Assembly (NCBI RefSeq): GCF_001522545.3
Contig: NC_031774.1
Span: 19,434,749 to 19,498,748 of the forward strand
Length of the DNA: 64,000 bases
DNA from: Parus major
Taxonomy: Eukaryota; Chordata; Aves; Passeriformes; Paridae
Reading direction: 5' to 3'
Shown piece by piece: positions 13,538-26,186 of this stretch; the stretch's first letter is position 1; each line of letters starts with the position of its first letter. A program made the position numbers and the translations under genes. The notes under the pieces are model-generated. The model was not told where the DNA came from, did not search any database, and saw only the letters and a program-made list of their open reading frames with translations.

Positions 13538-14067
13538 TTAAAGGAGTTTTTGGTGTAGGGTTAATTTCTTCCTACTGGTTGGTAGAGTGCCATGTTTTAG
13601 ATTTAGTATGACAATAATGTTGATAACACACCGATGTTTTAAGTGTTGCTAAGTTGTGCTTACCCTAAATCAAAGATGTTTCAGTTTCCCATGCTCTTCC
13701 AGTGAGGAGGTGCATAAGAAATTAGTCAGGAACATGGCCAGGAGAGCTGTCCCAAACTAGCCAGGGGGATAATCCACAGTTCAGAATGTCACACTCAGTA
13801 TATAAATTGTAGGTAGCTGTTTTTCCTGGGTTTAATGTCTGTCTGTCTCTCCTTTCCATAATTCTTCTTATCATCATCATTATTATGATAATCATTATTA
13901 ACATTATTATCTGTATTAGTATCTTTGTTATCTTTATTTCAACTATTAAACTGTTCTTATCTCAATCCACACATTTTACCTTTCTCTGGCAAGACTGAGC
14001 ATGGGGGGAGGAGAGTAGGGGAGCAACTGTGTGGTATTTAGCTGTTGCCTGAGATTAAGTCACAGCA
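13538..14067 (+). mobile_element. Near full-length solo LTR of an ERVL-like avian endogenous retrovirus
   Basis: About 530 bp match in order the landmarks of an LTR family I know from bird genomes. There is a GGTTAATTTCTTCC-type start and then GTTGATAACACA plus GATGTTTTAAG. Next come GAGCTGTCCCAAACTAGCC and a TATA box (AGTATATAAATTG, about 13797-13809). A polyadenylation-type CTATTAAACTG follows near 13942-13952, with ATCTCAATCCACA after it. The GTGTGGTATTTAGCTG tail runs to a terminal CA at 14066-14067. I see no internal retroviral genes and no second LTR on the same strand nearby, so it is a solo LTR left by recombination. Substitutions are many, so it is old. The family name is from memory and the start is uncertain by about 10 bp. 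Confidence 0.78.
13863..13912. repeat. Imperfect ATC/ATT trinucleotide microsatellite
   Basis: An ATC-rich then ATT-rich trinucleotide stretch lies inside the LTR, between its TATA box and its ATTAAA. I do not remember related LTR copies carrying such a tract here, so it probably expanded after insertion. Confidence 0.75.
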
Positions 14068-14436
14068 AATCTGCAAATTTGGGCACTGAAAGACTGAATT
14101 GTGTATTTTCACAGGCTGAAATGACCCACTATAGATAGAGACATACTGTTTTATGAAATGTAGTACCTGTAATTAAAGATTAATCCTTGACTTGAAAACA
14201 AGGAGATTTACAGTCAAAGGAAAGCAATTTGGCATTCAGGAGTACTTTCTGTTCAAAATAGATACATTGTAAAAGAGAAATTTGAAAGAAAAATCAATTG
14301 CTTTGTAGACATCTATCATGAAAATAACTTTAAAGAACGAACTGAAAAAGATGCATTCTCTTGCCTGAAGGCAAGATTAATTATGCTTGCTAATAATTTC
14401 TGCTTCGTAATTGTCTGAACTCTTCTTAAAAGTCTT
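14068..14436. other. Unique spacer between LTR and old CR1 fragment
   Basis: AT-rich sequence without recognisable repeat, gene or strong open frame. Confidence 0.55.
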
Positions 14437-14720
14437 CAGTGATTGAGACTCCATAAATGGTGGCTCCTCAGTCTCACCAGAAAAGTTCTTTTCAGTTTCT
14501 TAGTAGTTTCATTTGTGGGAATTATTTTTCTCTTTAAACCAGGTCTCTTTTATTATAATTTAAGTCACTTCCCTCACTCCTTTTCTTCCATCAGCTATGT
14601 TTTATATCTTTGGAAAATATTTCCTTTTTCAGTCTTTCCATGTAGGCCATATTGTCTAGTTCCATAATTAGTTTGCATTATTTCTAATGCAACTTTTGTA
14701 ATCTTTACAATCAGTGCAGA
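14437..14720 (-). mobile_element. Old, diverged CR1-type LINE fragment
   Basis: On the plus strand the order is AAGTTCTTTTCAGTTTCTTAG, CTCTTTAAACCAGG, CAGTCTTTCCATGTAGGCCA and then TCTAGTTCCATAATTAGTTTGC. This follows the reverse complement of the CR1/L3-type ORF2 C-terminal coding region, where related copies read like 'tttcctcataggtcatgttttctagacctttaatcatttttg'-type text. Divergence is much higher than in the 2.9 kb and 26 kb copies, so the call rests on collinear short matches. A profile search should settle it. Confidence 0.6.
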
Positions 14721-17343
14721 AACTTCTAAATTGCAGAATCAAGACAAAGTTTTTCAATTTAGGGACTCACTAGAAAGTTGTATAGAAAAGTTGCCTTCTC
14801 TCTGTGAGCATTTCCATACTTGTTACTGAAATTTTAAAGCTTATAAATTAGTTAATCAGCACTGGTTTGCTTCTGCTGAAACAATTAGAAATTTTTGCTT
14901 CATTTGAGGAGTAAGCTACATATTTTGTATTGTATTTCACATATCAGTTTTGGATTTCATGTGGTGACACAGGCTTACATTCCTGCTTATCTGCTCCTGG
15001 ACTCTTGCCCTGGGAAGCCCAAGTCTCTTACTACTTTGCTCATGAATGCACAGTGCTCATCCCTGTCCAGATGCTGTTAGCACTCCAGCATATAACCAAC
15101 TCTTACTTTGTGTGTGCAAATCAAAGTAAGTCTGTATTGTTAGGGGTAAAACTTGCTGTTTATTCCCTTACCTATTCCACATACAATGACTACTTATTTT
15201 GTATGGAGTTTTACACCACACTGCTTTCTTATTTCACATAGAGGGATTAACATCAAAATTTTAACCCAAGCTACAATAGTAACTTTGCTACATCTTTCCT
15301 TTTTTTATATTAAACATAAGAAATGTAGATTCTTACAGTAAAACAATGCTATTTAATCTTAGGATTCCACAAACAAGCTAGATTTGGGACGAGATCATTC
15401 AAAGTGATAAAGGGAAACTAAAAGTACAGAGGACACTGTCTGACAATACACAGACAGAAAAGAAACAAAAGCTTTAGCAGCAGAAAGTCTGTATTTTGAA
15501 AGAAAGTAATATTGTGTTTATGGCATGACAACAGAGTGGAAGGTTTAAGAACAGATGAAAACTGCCAAAAATGCTTTAGATGATTTCCATGGAAACAGGA
15601 GAGACTAAGACAAAAAGCTGCTCTACAAAGACCAAAGTCCAGGAACTGAGCTGCATCCTGGAGGCATAATGAAGAGGATGGATAAAGGATTTGAACCACA
15701 TGGATCTTCAGACCCCCTGCACAGGCCTTAATTAAATTACCTTTATTTTCTTGAGATCATCCCAATATACAGGGCTTGTCTGGAAGAGTCTGAAACACTA
15801 TCAATCTGAAGAAAAGACCAAAGGAACATGTAGGAAAGCTTACCAATTCTGTCAAGCATTAGGCATTGCTTTGTTATAACATTGCACCATTAGAACATTG
15901 CTTTAACTCCTCTTTCATGTATAATTACATTTAAAACCTCGAGGTTCCTGAAGGCTCAGAGTTATAAAATTTTTAGACACGTTGCCAATGCTGTGAGAAT
16001 ACACTGTGTAAAATAACTGTCCATCATTCTTCTTTCAAGTAATAAATCCTGAAATTACAGCAGTGTTCTATAACTATCAATGAGATTTTTTCCATGTTAT
16101 TACTGAAAACTTCTGACATCCCCCTGGCAGAGAGACAGGCTACTCCCAATCCAAGCTGGATTGTGTGCAAGTGTGCAACAGGAATCACTGAAATGTGTGA
16201 GAGCTTTGCCTGTTGCAATGTGCCTGGCTGTGCTTTCTCTACAATGTGCCACTGTCACTCCTCTTATGTAGCTTTGGTGATGTTTTCTACTCCTAATGAT
16301 AGTTAACAATCCAGGTTAAGAATCTAAGCAATTTATGATGGGCAGAAAATAACTATTGAATTGGTTCCAGTAATCTCATCATATCTTCCACCATACATCT
16401 GTTACAAGGCAAAAACAACAAACACAGAGAGAGAAGCAGATTTTCACCTAGCAAGAATGCTGCTTAGTGACAGTTTTGAATACTTCAGTTTTAAATTGCT
16501 TGCAATTTTTGCTATTTCTGAGATAAAAGATAAAATTTTAAATCTTAATTTCAATTAATTTAAGATTGAATTTTAAAATTAATTATCATTTAACAAATAA
16601 ATCTTATTTTTAGAAAGCACACAATATTCACATGAGTTTTGAAATGAGAGAATAATGTTGCCTATCCCACTAGCTGTTAATTTTTACATATGTCTGCTGA
16701 TTGTTGGAAATATTTGGTGTAACTTTATTAACAACCCTCAAGTGTAGTAAATAGACTAGTTTTGTATTTTTGGAAATGTCCCTGACTTTGGTGTTAAAAG
16801 CACCGTAGGTGAAAATTAGCCAATCTTATTGATATTCATATTTGAAATTGATACTCATATTAATCTTATTTTGCTGACTCAGTGTTTTACACCAGCCATG
16901 TGGAATTTTCTGATCTAGAAATTTAGGAATTAACCTCTCCAGATAAGTCCATTATGACAGAATATTCAAGCCATACTGCAATTGTGCCAGTTCAGTAGTG
17001 TGATTATAAATATTCCTTATGAACACCAGAAATATTATTGTTCTATGTGTCTGATGCTTGGGATTTCATTTTTTCAAATAATTTAGTCAGTCTCAGCCGA
17101 GGCCAAGAATAATTTCTTAAGGTTTGAATAAAACAGAATTTCTCAGAAGCAATGGCCTTTAAACAAATTTTCAACCTGAAACTTTTGGCTGTTCTGCATT
17201 CTGTCATATACAGAGGAGAGGCAGCTAATACCCTTTTTCTGTAATAACATGTCAAAAAATGCACAGCACTGTTGAGAGGTAACAGGATGTAGATATTCAG
17301 GATTCAGCTGAGCTGATCTAGTTTAAGTAATAATTTCACTGTG
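14721..17343. other. Unique non-coding DNA
   Basis: Overlapping plus-strand open frames of 61-103 codons lie at 14895-15341, and short frames on both strands at 16024-16309. None shows a family motif or convincing codon bias. A 12-bp perfect palindrome TTTCCATGGAAA lies at 15584-15595. No mobile element recognised. Confidence 0.55.
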
Positions 17344-17395
17344 AAGGGGGGTGGATCAGATTAGATTGCCTTCTAACCAATTTTTCTGTGATTTT
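17344..17395 (+). mobile_element. CR1 LINE 3' tail remnant
   Basis: AGGGGGGTGGATCAGATTAG, then GCCTTCTAACCAATTTTTCTGTGATT, follows the last about 50 bp of a plus-strand CR1. In intact copies a GGACTAGATGAT-like segment is followed by CCTTCCAACC and a TTCTGTGATT terminus. Nothing upstream is recognisable, as expected for an extreme 5' truncation. Confidence 0.65.
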
Positions 17396-20189
17396 ATTAT
17401 CAGCTGAACTGCTGATGTGCCAGTTGCTTGTTTCTAATGTAGTGCCAGCCACGGAAATCTAGTCTGGTTTCCTTCCTATCACACAGTCAGCATCCTGTTT
17501 CACTGAAGAAATTGGATAGTATGTTTGTATTTTTCCATTTCTAAGACTTTGTATTTTTAAGCCATGGATGTTCTGCTCTATAATCTCTCAGCAGCGTGAC
17601 CTCAGATTCTGAATCTCTTATACAAATAAAATTTCCCCCAATTTTCATGCCCTAAATTCCCTTCCTAAATAACTTTTAACCACTTATTACAGTAACCCCT
17701 TGATTTTTGCCAAACCACTTTGCTATCACTAACGTTTTTTTAAGCAGTCAATAAATTCTTAGCACAGTCAAGAATTAGAAGTTATGACCAAAAGCCTCAA
17801 CTTGTCACAGAAAAGCAAGGCTTGCATTGCATGTACTCTTACATTTTTCATAAATTGCATGTATTTTAATTTATTTTTACCAGAAAGTCTGTTTCTACCA
17901 GAGTAAGAAACAGAATACAACAGAAGTAGGAACAACAGAAAACTAAGTGGATCATACTTCCCCACAAATCCTTTCTTGTGAAAGGGTCCCATTTACTACT
18001 TCATTATCCACTAGAAAATCTTGACTTCCAATAATTCCTTATTTTCCTAATATCTTTCAGACAGATATCTCTGCATTTATTATACCTAACATGGAAGATA
18101 AAAAGATGTTTTATTCTAGAAACATTCAACTTTTGACTATATAGCAAGGAGCACAAAGACTGTTTGGGGGTTGTATCGTTTGTTTTTTATCAATATTTAT
18201 TATGTTAGAGTATAGAAGCTGCAAGTTCATTGTTCTTTCTTACTATAAATTAAAGTAGGCCCTGTTGGTAAGGGAAATTATCAGTCATAAATTAAGATAT
18301 TTTCACTTGTCACTGGATCAGTTCATCCCAAAGAAGATAGGAAGGTCTCTAAGTGTAAAGAGTCTGGATGTCTTAGAAAGAAAATTCCTCTTTATTTCCC
18401 TGTTGAGCTCTGTCCAGCATCCTTAGCCTCTACAAAACTTTTGAGAGAGTACATGGAAATGGAGCATCAGAATGCAAGAGCTCACTCATGTAGGACTTCT
18501 GGATAGGAATCAGGTTAATGTTTAAGTAGCTAAGCTTCCAAACACTTCTGTATATGTGAGGATTGCTAGTATTTACTAAAAGTTTTGAAATAAAAAATCT
18601 AACAAAAAAGAGACTTGCAACTCACATTTTTAAGCTGAAAGAACTGCTGTTTGCTTTAAGAGCTAATCACTGCAGCAGCTGATGATTTTCTAAACTAAAT
18701 AGATATTTCTCTTCCCAAAAGAATAAATTTTGAAAAACATTTAATTAAGCCATGCAGGTATTTATTGCACATGCACATTTTAAAATTGCTTGGGGAAATT
18801 GCTACAAGGAATTATTTTGTGCTAAAATAAATGGTCATCTTTAGTCTTCAAGAAACACTGTTGCTCTTTACTACCTAATATGGGAACCACAAGCCTTCCA
18901 AAACAAATAGGAAAACCTGTTCGATATGTGTTTTAACTTTTATAACTTTCCAGTCAAAAAAAAACCTGTTTCAAAACAATATATCATTTTGTATCACATG
19001 GCACAAGACTTGCCTGTGATAAGTGATAATAACACCAGAGAATAAATCTTCTGACTCCCAGCTATGTTCTGTTATCACAGAGAACTGTCATGGAGTCACT
19101 CTTGGTGGACCCCTACGAGAGCAGTGGCTCCTTGTTCCAGCAGCTGCACTTCTGCAGCAATAGATTTAGGTCTGTGTAGGAGTAGGTCAAGATATATTTA
19201 TTGTATCGTGACCTTTTGTGTGAGCTTACCCTGATCCCTAAGCCACTCAGGTGCCTTATCTTCAAACAGAAGGTATACAGAGACAGAGATGAAAAAACAG
19301 AATTGAAAGAGCCATCTGAAGTAGCTTCTGTCAAATGTTAGCCAAAAAAAAAATAAAAAATCTATAACTGCAGCTACAGATCAGTATTTGTGAAAAGAAG
19401 CCAGTTTTCTGTTTTAAAACCTACAGTGTATATGAACTATACATAGTCAAGAACTTTTCTGTTTCTTTCTTTATTTTTTTTTTTTAATACAGGCTTTTAC
19501 AAGTGTCTGACCTTACTAATACATAGGTATTGAAGGTTTCTGTGCTAGAAATCCAAGAATGCATTCAGAGAACAGCACTAGGCACAGAATAACATGACAC
19601 ATTAACATTTTCTTCCTTTTTTCAACAGTAAACATTTGTCAGCAGTAAAAGGTAAGAAAATATAGTCAGTTTGTTTAGGGAAAAAAAAGCTAAGCTGTGT
19701 GGTACTCTTCTCTCTTCCATGTTGTCTACTGCAAATATACATATATTTTTGTAACTCTTGTGAACTTGCTTTCTGCAAATTCTGAAGTATCTGCAGTTTT
19801 GTATGTAAATGAGGCAGATGACCTTTTGAGAGGAGAAATGTCTGCATAAAAAATCCTGTTTGTTCTCACCTTTATCTTAAGTATAAAAGTCATCAAGATA
19901 ATACGCAAGTCTGCTCTTCATGTAAGGGAAAAATATTCTTTATGAAAAGAATGGAATTTAGGAAAATAAAAAGGAGCATCGTGACAAGATTTAAAGTTTA
20001 AAGGAAGAAAAATATGAAACAGTTTTGGAAGTAATAGATATTGTTTGAGTATATAAAAAAGGGGAGTGTTAACAATTATATTGTTTGATAAATAAAATAA
20101 CAAAATGCAGTGAAGATTTTGTTTATGATATTTACTTTCTCCTTGTGTTTGTTTTGAGCCTTAAATATAAAGACCTTTTAACATTAGCA
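17396..20189. other. Unique non-coding DNA
   Basis: AT-rich DNA with no recognised element. Open frames are at most about 81 codons and carry no motif. The one segment that stands out is the short exon-like stretch at 19081-19169, listed separately. Confidence 0.55.
19081..19169 (+). other. Exon-like short segment (unproven)
   Basis: It is preceded by a possible splice acceptor (GTTATCACAG ending at 19080) and followed by a weak donor-like AG|GTCTGT (GT at 19170-19171). ATG at 19090 opens a 29-codon frame, beginning MESLLVDPYESSGSLFQQLH, that ends at TAG 19177-19179. Its codons are unusually rich in C and G for this region (CTC, GTG, GAC, CCC, TAC, GAG, CAG, CTG, CAC). I recognise no protein family. 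It could be an alternative first exon of an unseen gene or simply a chance GC-richer patch. Confidence 0.2.
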
Positions 20190-20700
20190 CCTTTTTACTC
20201 CTTTCCATTCTGGATTTTATCAACTCCCAGCAGCATATTTCACTTCAGCTGTCTCATTTGCAAGCTGAAGAGTTTAAGTTTTTTCTTTCATAGAAGCTGA
20301 CCTCATCTTTACTGATGTTTTGTCAATCTTTTCTGTTCCTCTATGAGATTTGGTGACCAATACTGCACCTTTTATCCAAACTGTGGACACACAAAGGATT
20401 TATAGTGTTCTAATGATACTGGCTGCATTTATCATTTTTCCTAATATTTTTGACATGTGATTTGCTTACTGACCACTACTGATCACCAAACTATCATTTT
20501 CGTAGCATGATATGTTACAGCTCTTAGATTTCATTCTGTGTCGAAAACAATCAACTTTTTGTTTTTATTATTGCACCTCTGTTAACCCTTTAGTATGAAA
20601 CCTGTGAATTTCACCTACAATTTTAGATCTTAGCCACTCGGTCTTGTTTGGACCTCCTGAAGTTCTTTCAGGGACGTATATTTTGAATACAGGTTATGCT
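20190..20700 (-). mobile_element. Old, diverged CR1-type LINE fragment
   Basis: Plus-strand landmarks run in the order expected for the reverse complement of an ancient sauropsid CR1 body: ATGAGATTTGGTGACCAATA, CTGCACC, AAAGGATTTATAGTGTTC, TTTTTCCTAATATTTTTGAC, ATTTGCTTACTGACCACTAC, then GTGAATTTCACCTACAATTT. In intact copies this stretch encodes part of the reverse transcriptase region on the opposite strand. Here it is full of stops and indels. The ends are approximate. Confidence 0.6.
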
Positions 20701-23700
20701 AGTATCTCCCTGCAGCACAGATACAGCTTTTCAAGCAGAAAATTCTGTCTATTCTACCCAATTTTCAGTGTTAACTGATTGTAACTCTTATCTAATTATC
20801 ACTGACATTTTTCTATCTGCAACACTGCACAGTCTTGACATGAAAAATACAATATAAGCAACTTGAATAAGGTTGGGGTATCCACTGGTGACAGAAAGTG
20901 TTAGAACCATGTGAGAGAAGTCCTGTTTTAACTGGGGACTTTTTTTACAAAGTAGGAAAAGAGGGAGAAGTAGAGAAAGTTTGTTAGATAAGAGGTCAGA
21001 TTTACTCTCCTGTATTTTTTTTTCACAGAGACTATTTCAGATAATCATACTGGTGGAAAAAAAAGCAGAATTTACAAACTAAAGAGAGTCTCCTAATTTT
21101 CTATTTAAACACAACCTACTTAGGAATAGTGTACACCAAAGAATTTTAAATACATTGAGGAAGAAAACCATAATTTCACAACAGAAATTGGAACATAACA
21201 ATGAGAAGAAATGCACTCTTCAAATATAAATTCCAAGGGAATGTGAAGGCAACTACCATATTGTTGTTTATGCTTGCTATTTTGTCTATCTTTTAAAATG
21301 CTTCCTTCACAATATACCTTTTCTGTTATGTCCTGAAAGGAATGTTTGTTAATACCTTCCTGAGTGTGTAATTGAGAATCATGAATCTGCACTAGAAAAA
21401 GAAAAGATCTGATACATGTTTACTGATTTAGGGTAAATTATTACACCTGTGTTGGTTAAATTTAGTTTAGTTTAGATTTAAAATTTAGTTTAAAATGATG
21501 TTTTATTTGTGAATTCTGTTCATAATCATCATAAATCAACACTGCTATCACAGTTAATCCTAGTTCTCAAAAGCACCATTCTAGGGCAATCCCAAATACC
21601 ATCAATGTCTGTGTATTCAGATGACAAAGACAACTACGGCAAAAAACTCCCACCTTGGGTGTGTTTTCTGCTTTAATTTGTGTTGGGTTCAGTATTCTCC
21701 CACTTGTTAATAAATGTCGAAGTTGTTAATGTAGGAACAACCTCTCAGGGCAAGGATAATGAATTTGCTGAAGTCAGAGGTCTTTTTCTCTATGAGCGAG
21801 AGTGTTTAATGCTATTATACCACAGAAGAAAATTTAAATGAAAAAAACATGTTTCCTATATTACAGAATTTTCTGAAACATCCTATCTGAATGAAATGAA
21901 GCTATTCCCATAAAAGATATTATGAGACATTAGCTGACTTCTGAGGCAGCTCAAAGAAGCTCTTTCTGAAGAAACTTCACCTTGAGATAAGGTTCTATGT
22001 TCTTAATACTTTCAAGATAGATACCTGAAAGCAAAATATATTTAATCCATGGTATTTGAAAATTAGGCTTCAGATAGTAATTGTTACTAGGGAAAAAAAA
22101 ATACCAAAACAAAGAAAATGCATGCAGCAAACTGTAAATATATTTTATATCTTTGAACTAAGAGTTTATGGACTTAGGGAAGTTATCTTTTTTATACAAA
22201 ATAAATGTTGAATGAACTGCAACAGGCAGTGTTAATCAGGGATGAGGTAAGGTGCTGTTGTGATCCCTTCTGGCTCTGTGCACAGTGAAATCCACAACAG
22301 TTTATAAAACTTGGAAAAAAGTAGGAGAATTTCAGGGTAGCATAACCGTGATGGGCACCCTGTCAGCAATATAGAGAAAACTACTTCCATATTTGGTGTC
22401 CTCATATACACTCAAAGGAAGTAAAATTGCTTTCATGGTGGAGTTTAGAGGATGGGTCTTTGCTTCTGACAGCCCAGAACAAAGCCTGAAACAAGTACTT
22501 GCACAAGAAGCATCTTTACAGCCTGAAAAGGCCAAGATACCTCTGTTCAGTGATCAGCAGAGAAACCCATTTGATGCCCTATATATTTTAATGCAACTAC
22601 AAACTGCAGTGGAATTGAAGATGAGGAACAAAATGCATGAATATAAAAAGTGCCTACATGTTTTGGACATCTGGAAAATGAAGCATATATCCTTCAGAAC
22701 GAGATAGAACTATCTGATGCAATTATAATTTCAACATTATTGTACTGTGGCAAACTTGACAACTGAAAGTCAATGATAACAAGAAGCCTAATGAAGCATC
22801 TGCAAAATAGTCTTGGAATTACTGACGTTATCACAGAATAGTGACAAAATGTGAAAGAACACTGGAAAAATATATGCTGCTTCCAAACTTAGGAGATGAT
22901 AACTTAAAATGAGCTTGCATAGCCTTATGTTGATATGTGAATCAATCCTCCAAGGAGCAAGGAAGAGGGCAGCTGGAAAACAGAAGGAAAAGACTGAGAC
23001 CACCTTACATTGTGTTCCAGCACGATGATGTGGAATGGCAGGTAGAACTTGTTTCTACTCACACTGAAAGGACAGTAGAATACATAAGACAAACCAGCAT
23101 TTTTTAACCTATGGGATGATTCATGACCAAGATATTGCACATGTTGTTACAGTAATCTCAATGTCATTTCATAGGCATGCATTGGGGGGGATTTAAAGCA
23201 ATAGACAAAGCAAAAGGGATAAAAACAGCCAGATTGCTTCAGAGGAGGGCATTTTCAAAATTCTGTCTTCAAAATCCTAGTTGTTACAATGTGGAATGAA
23301 GTTTAAAAATGATTAAAGAATTACATAATTGTATGTGCAACACGCAGGAGTTCAATGATCTCAATGATAAATTTACCTTGTCTATGAAAGACTTCATGTT
23401 ACAGATCTGGCATCAGAAATGAATATTCAGTATCTTGTTGAAAAATGTAGTTTAAAAATCATATCCAACCTTTCTGTCATAGGCACTGTCCTGCATTTGT
23501 ACTGAGCACATGTGCACCATTTTGTTGTACTGCAAGATAACGAGAAACACCTATGCTTAATTTATGCTTTAATTGCATATAATATGACTTAATCTGCCAG
23601 TTACTCTAGTTCCCATGTGAAGGAGCTTCTGAATATACACAGGATTTTCAGGTAAGTTTAAAATCAGGTGAAGTATCTTTGTTCTTTGTTTGAAATTAAA

Positions 23701-26186
23701 TATGGTCCCAAATCTCCTTTTTTCATGCTTAGATTTTCAAATGTCCTCATTGAGAGAAAAGGGATATCTTATATCTTATCAATATAGAAGGAAGTTCTTA
23801 AATTGATAGCAATTTGAGATGCAGCTTGAAAACTGATCTCATTTCTGAGATAGATATATACCATTAACAGCTATGGAGGAGCTATTTTATTATTCAGACA
23901 AAACTGTATGGCTTTTTTAGGTGAACTTCCTGACTCTCTATGTAACTGTATTGCATATAGTAATGCACTTTCTGGAAATTTGTCCAACTTCAGGTTTTGT
24001 ATCCGTAACTTGAAACAAAAAATTGTGAACAGAAAACCTAAAATGTGAAGACTTTATTCAAATTTGTAGCACAAATTCTAAGATGAATAAAATACTAAAA
24101 TATATCCAACATGAGAATACAGTTAGTATCCTTAATAGTCACCAGTATTTTAGGCCATAAAAAATCCACCTAATCATGGATGGCATAAGCTAGTAACAAC
24201 CTGAGCTTGAAAAACTGAATTGGACATGGAACAGAAAAAAGAGGAGAAGAAAATCTTTCTGATCTGACATATTTAAAATAAAGTAATGAGTAATGGAACT
24301 AAATTTTTCCATTTTAGAATAAGTTAGGGATATAACTTTCTTGTCTACAAACCAGGAAAAATGACATACAAAATTAGAAAAAGTCAAAAGAAATGAAAAT
24401 TACTGGATCACTGGGGTTTAAAGTTCAATAAAACTATCCTGAGATAACTTAAGTGTCAAGGAAATTTTACAAAATTTCAGAAGTACTTAAAAGCATATCA
24501 AAATTATTTAGTGTAACACATTAAGATGGTTGATAACTGACAAAAATCTTGAAAGTAAGGTTAGAGCAGAAAGTGAGTAGCAGAAGTGGTAATGCTTTTC
24601 TGGGTGAGAAGTCTTCATCAGCTGGCTCTTACTGTTTTTGGTTTCAAGAAGTATCCACTCTTCCTCAGGTTCTCAAGACTTTAATTAAAGACTTAATATG
24701 TCTCTGTACAGGGAAACAGCAGAGTGCAAGGCAAAAGTGTATCCTAATGCGATAAATTACTTTTGGTTAAGCATTACATGTTTTAACACAGAGTACTCAG
24801 CTAGTAACACAGTGATTTATCTCTCCCTTAATCTTCTTCCACTGCAAAGAAAATTGCAAGTAATTGTAATCATCATATACTCAAATTGTATATTTATTAT
24901 TAAGCAGTGTCTGTTTGCATATAATTTTCTGATCCACTTATCCAGACTCAGAATAAATAGGGGAGTTTCATGCACTCTCCCCCCTGTTATCTGTCCTCAG
25001 AAATCAAGGACATGAAGCAAAGGATTCATCTTTTTCAAGAAGAGAATTGGCTTCTCCCTGCGGCAGCTATTTTGTGAGTTGTAAAGCAGTGCAAATCTAG
25101 AGCTATCTGGCAAAAATAAGTTTGTGGGGTTTTTTTGTTTTTTTTTTGTTTTTGTTTTTTTTTTGCTTCATATGGTTGTTTTTAACTTGGTTGGGGCTTT
25201 TTGTTTGTTTTGGTCTTGGCGAAGGGGTTGTTTGGTTTTTTTTGTTGGTTTTTTTCATCAAGGACCTAGCATTTCTTAAAAAAGACACTACTTTCATGAA
25301 TTAACAAACATTGCTATTTTTCCTTTCTTTTTCTCTCTTACTCTCCTTTCTTTTCCTTTACATGTATATGAGAACCTTTTAATGGGTCTTTAAATAAGTA
25401 CATGATGTTATACACAAATTTGCATGATCAAAAGACAATCCTGAAATTACTTAGAAAAAAGTTAATGAAGCAATCTGGCCATAAAGCATCTGGTGAAGAA
25501 GCAGTAGATAAATGTATGGTATCATCAAGAAAAGCAAAACATAAAAAACACCCCTCACAGCTGATTTGTGGAAGTATAGTGACAGAATAATGCATTAGTT
25601 TTATATTTTGTATTGCAATGACTGAAACACAAAACATTATCTATCTGGAAGACTAAAATGTTACCACCACTGTTAACTCAATGACTTCTTAACTAGAAGT
25701 CATGGGAATATGCATTTTTGCTGCTGTTAGAAAAATCAAATAAAGAAGTAGGAATTTGAAAAACTCTTATCTTGTTTTCTCTGACTGTAGAAGAACCAAA
25801 TGCAATTAGATACACAGGTATAGGGAAAGAGGAGAAAGAATTCAAAGCTCTCAAGTCAGTTCTATACCACTGGAGGCAACTGATTGATGGCTGGAAATTT
25901 TCTTTTACTTTCAAGTCTTTGATTATTCTTGGACATTTTTTTTATCTGCTTCTACTTTCATTTATAACATTGAACTTTGTGATGGAATCTTATATCCATC
26001 CTAAATCCTGCATGCTGTGTGTGAATAGAAGGACTGAAGTGGCATGGGGTTGAAATTACCTTGCTGAATAAAGCACTGCTCCATAGAAGACAGAAGTAGA
26101 TCCCCTGATCATTCTGAGACTTACTGCAGAGAGGTTCTTCCACCTCTCTTTGCAAAACCCTGTCTAGCCTTAAGGAAAGTTTATGT
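20701..26186. other. Unique non-coding DNA with a T/G-rich tract
   Basis: No gene or mobile element recognised in 5.5 kb. The longest open frames are 104 codons (plus, 22393-22707), 105 codons (plus, 24698-25015) and 105 codons (minus, 25958-26275, partly inside the next CR1). None carries a recognisable motif. A TTTAG-rich simple stretch lies at about 21458-21500. Confidence 0.55.
25122..25262 (+). repeat. T/G-rich low-complexity tract
   Basis: About 140 bp are almost entirely T with scattered G on the plus strand, including runs of T separated by single G. The open frames across it (60 codons plus, 64 codons minus) are composition artefacts. Confidence 0.85.

Noticed and set aside
15584..15595. 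Palindrome TTTCCATGGAAA (and GTTTCCATGGTGAT near 47727) as RFX X-box sites
   Set aside because: Half-sites do not fit the GTTGCC/GGCAAC consensus well. A chance match is likely.
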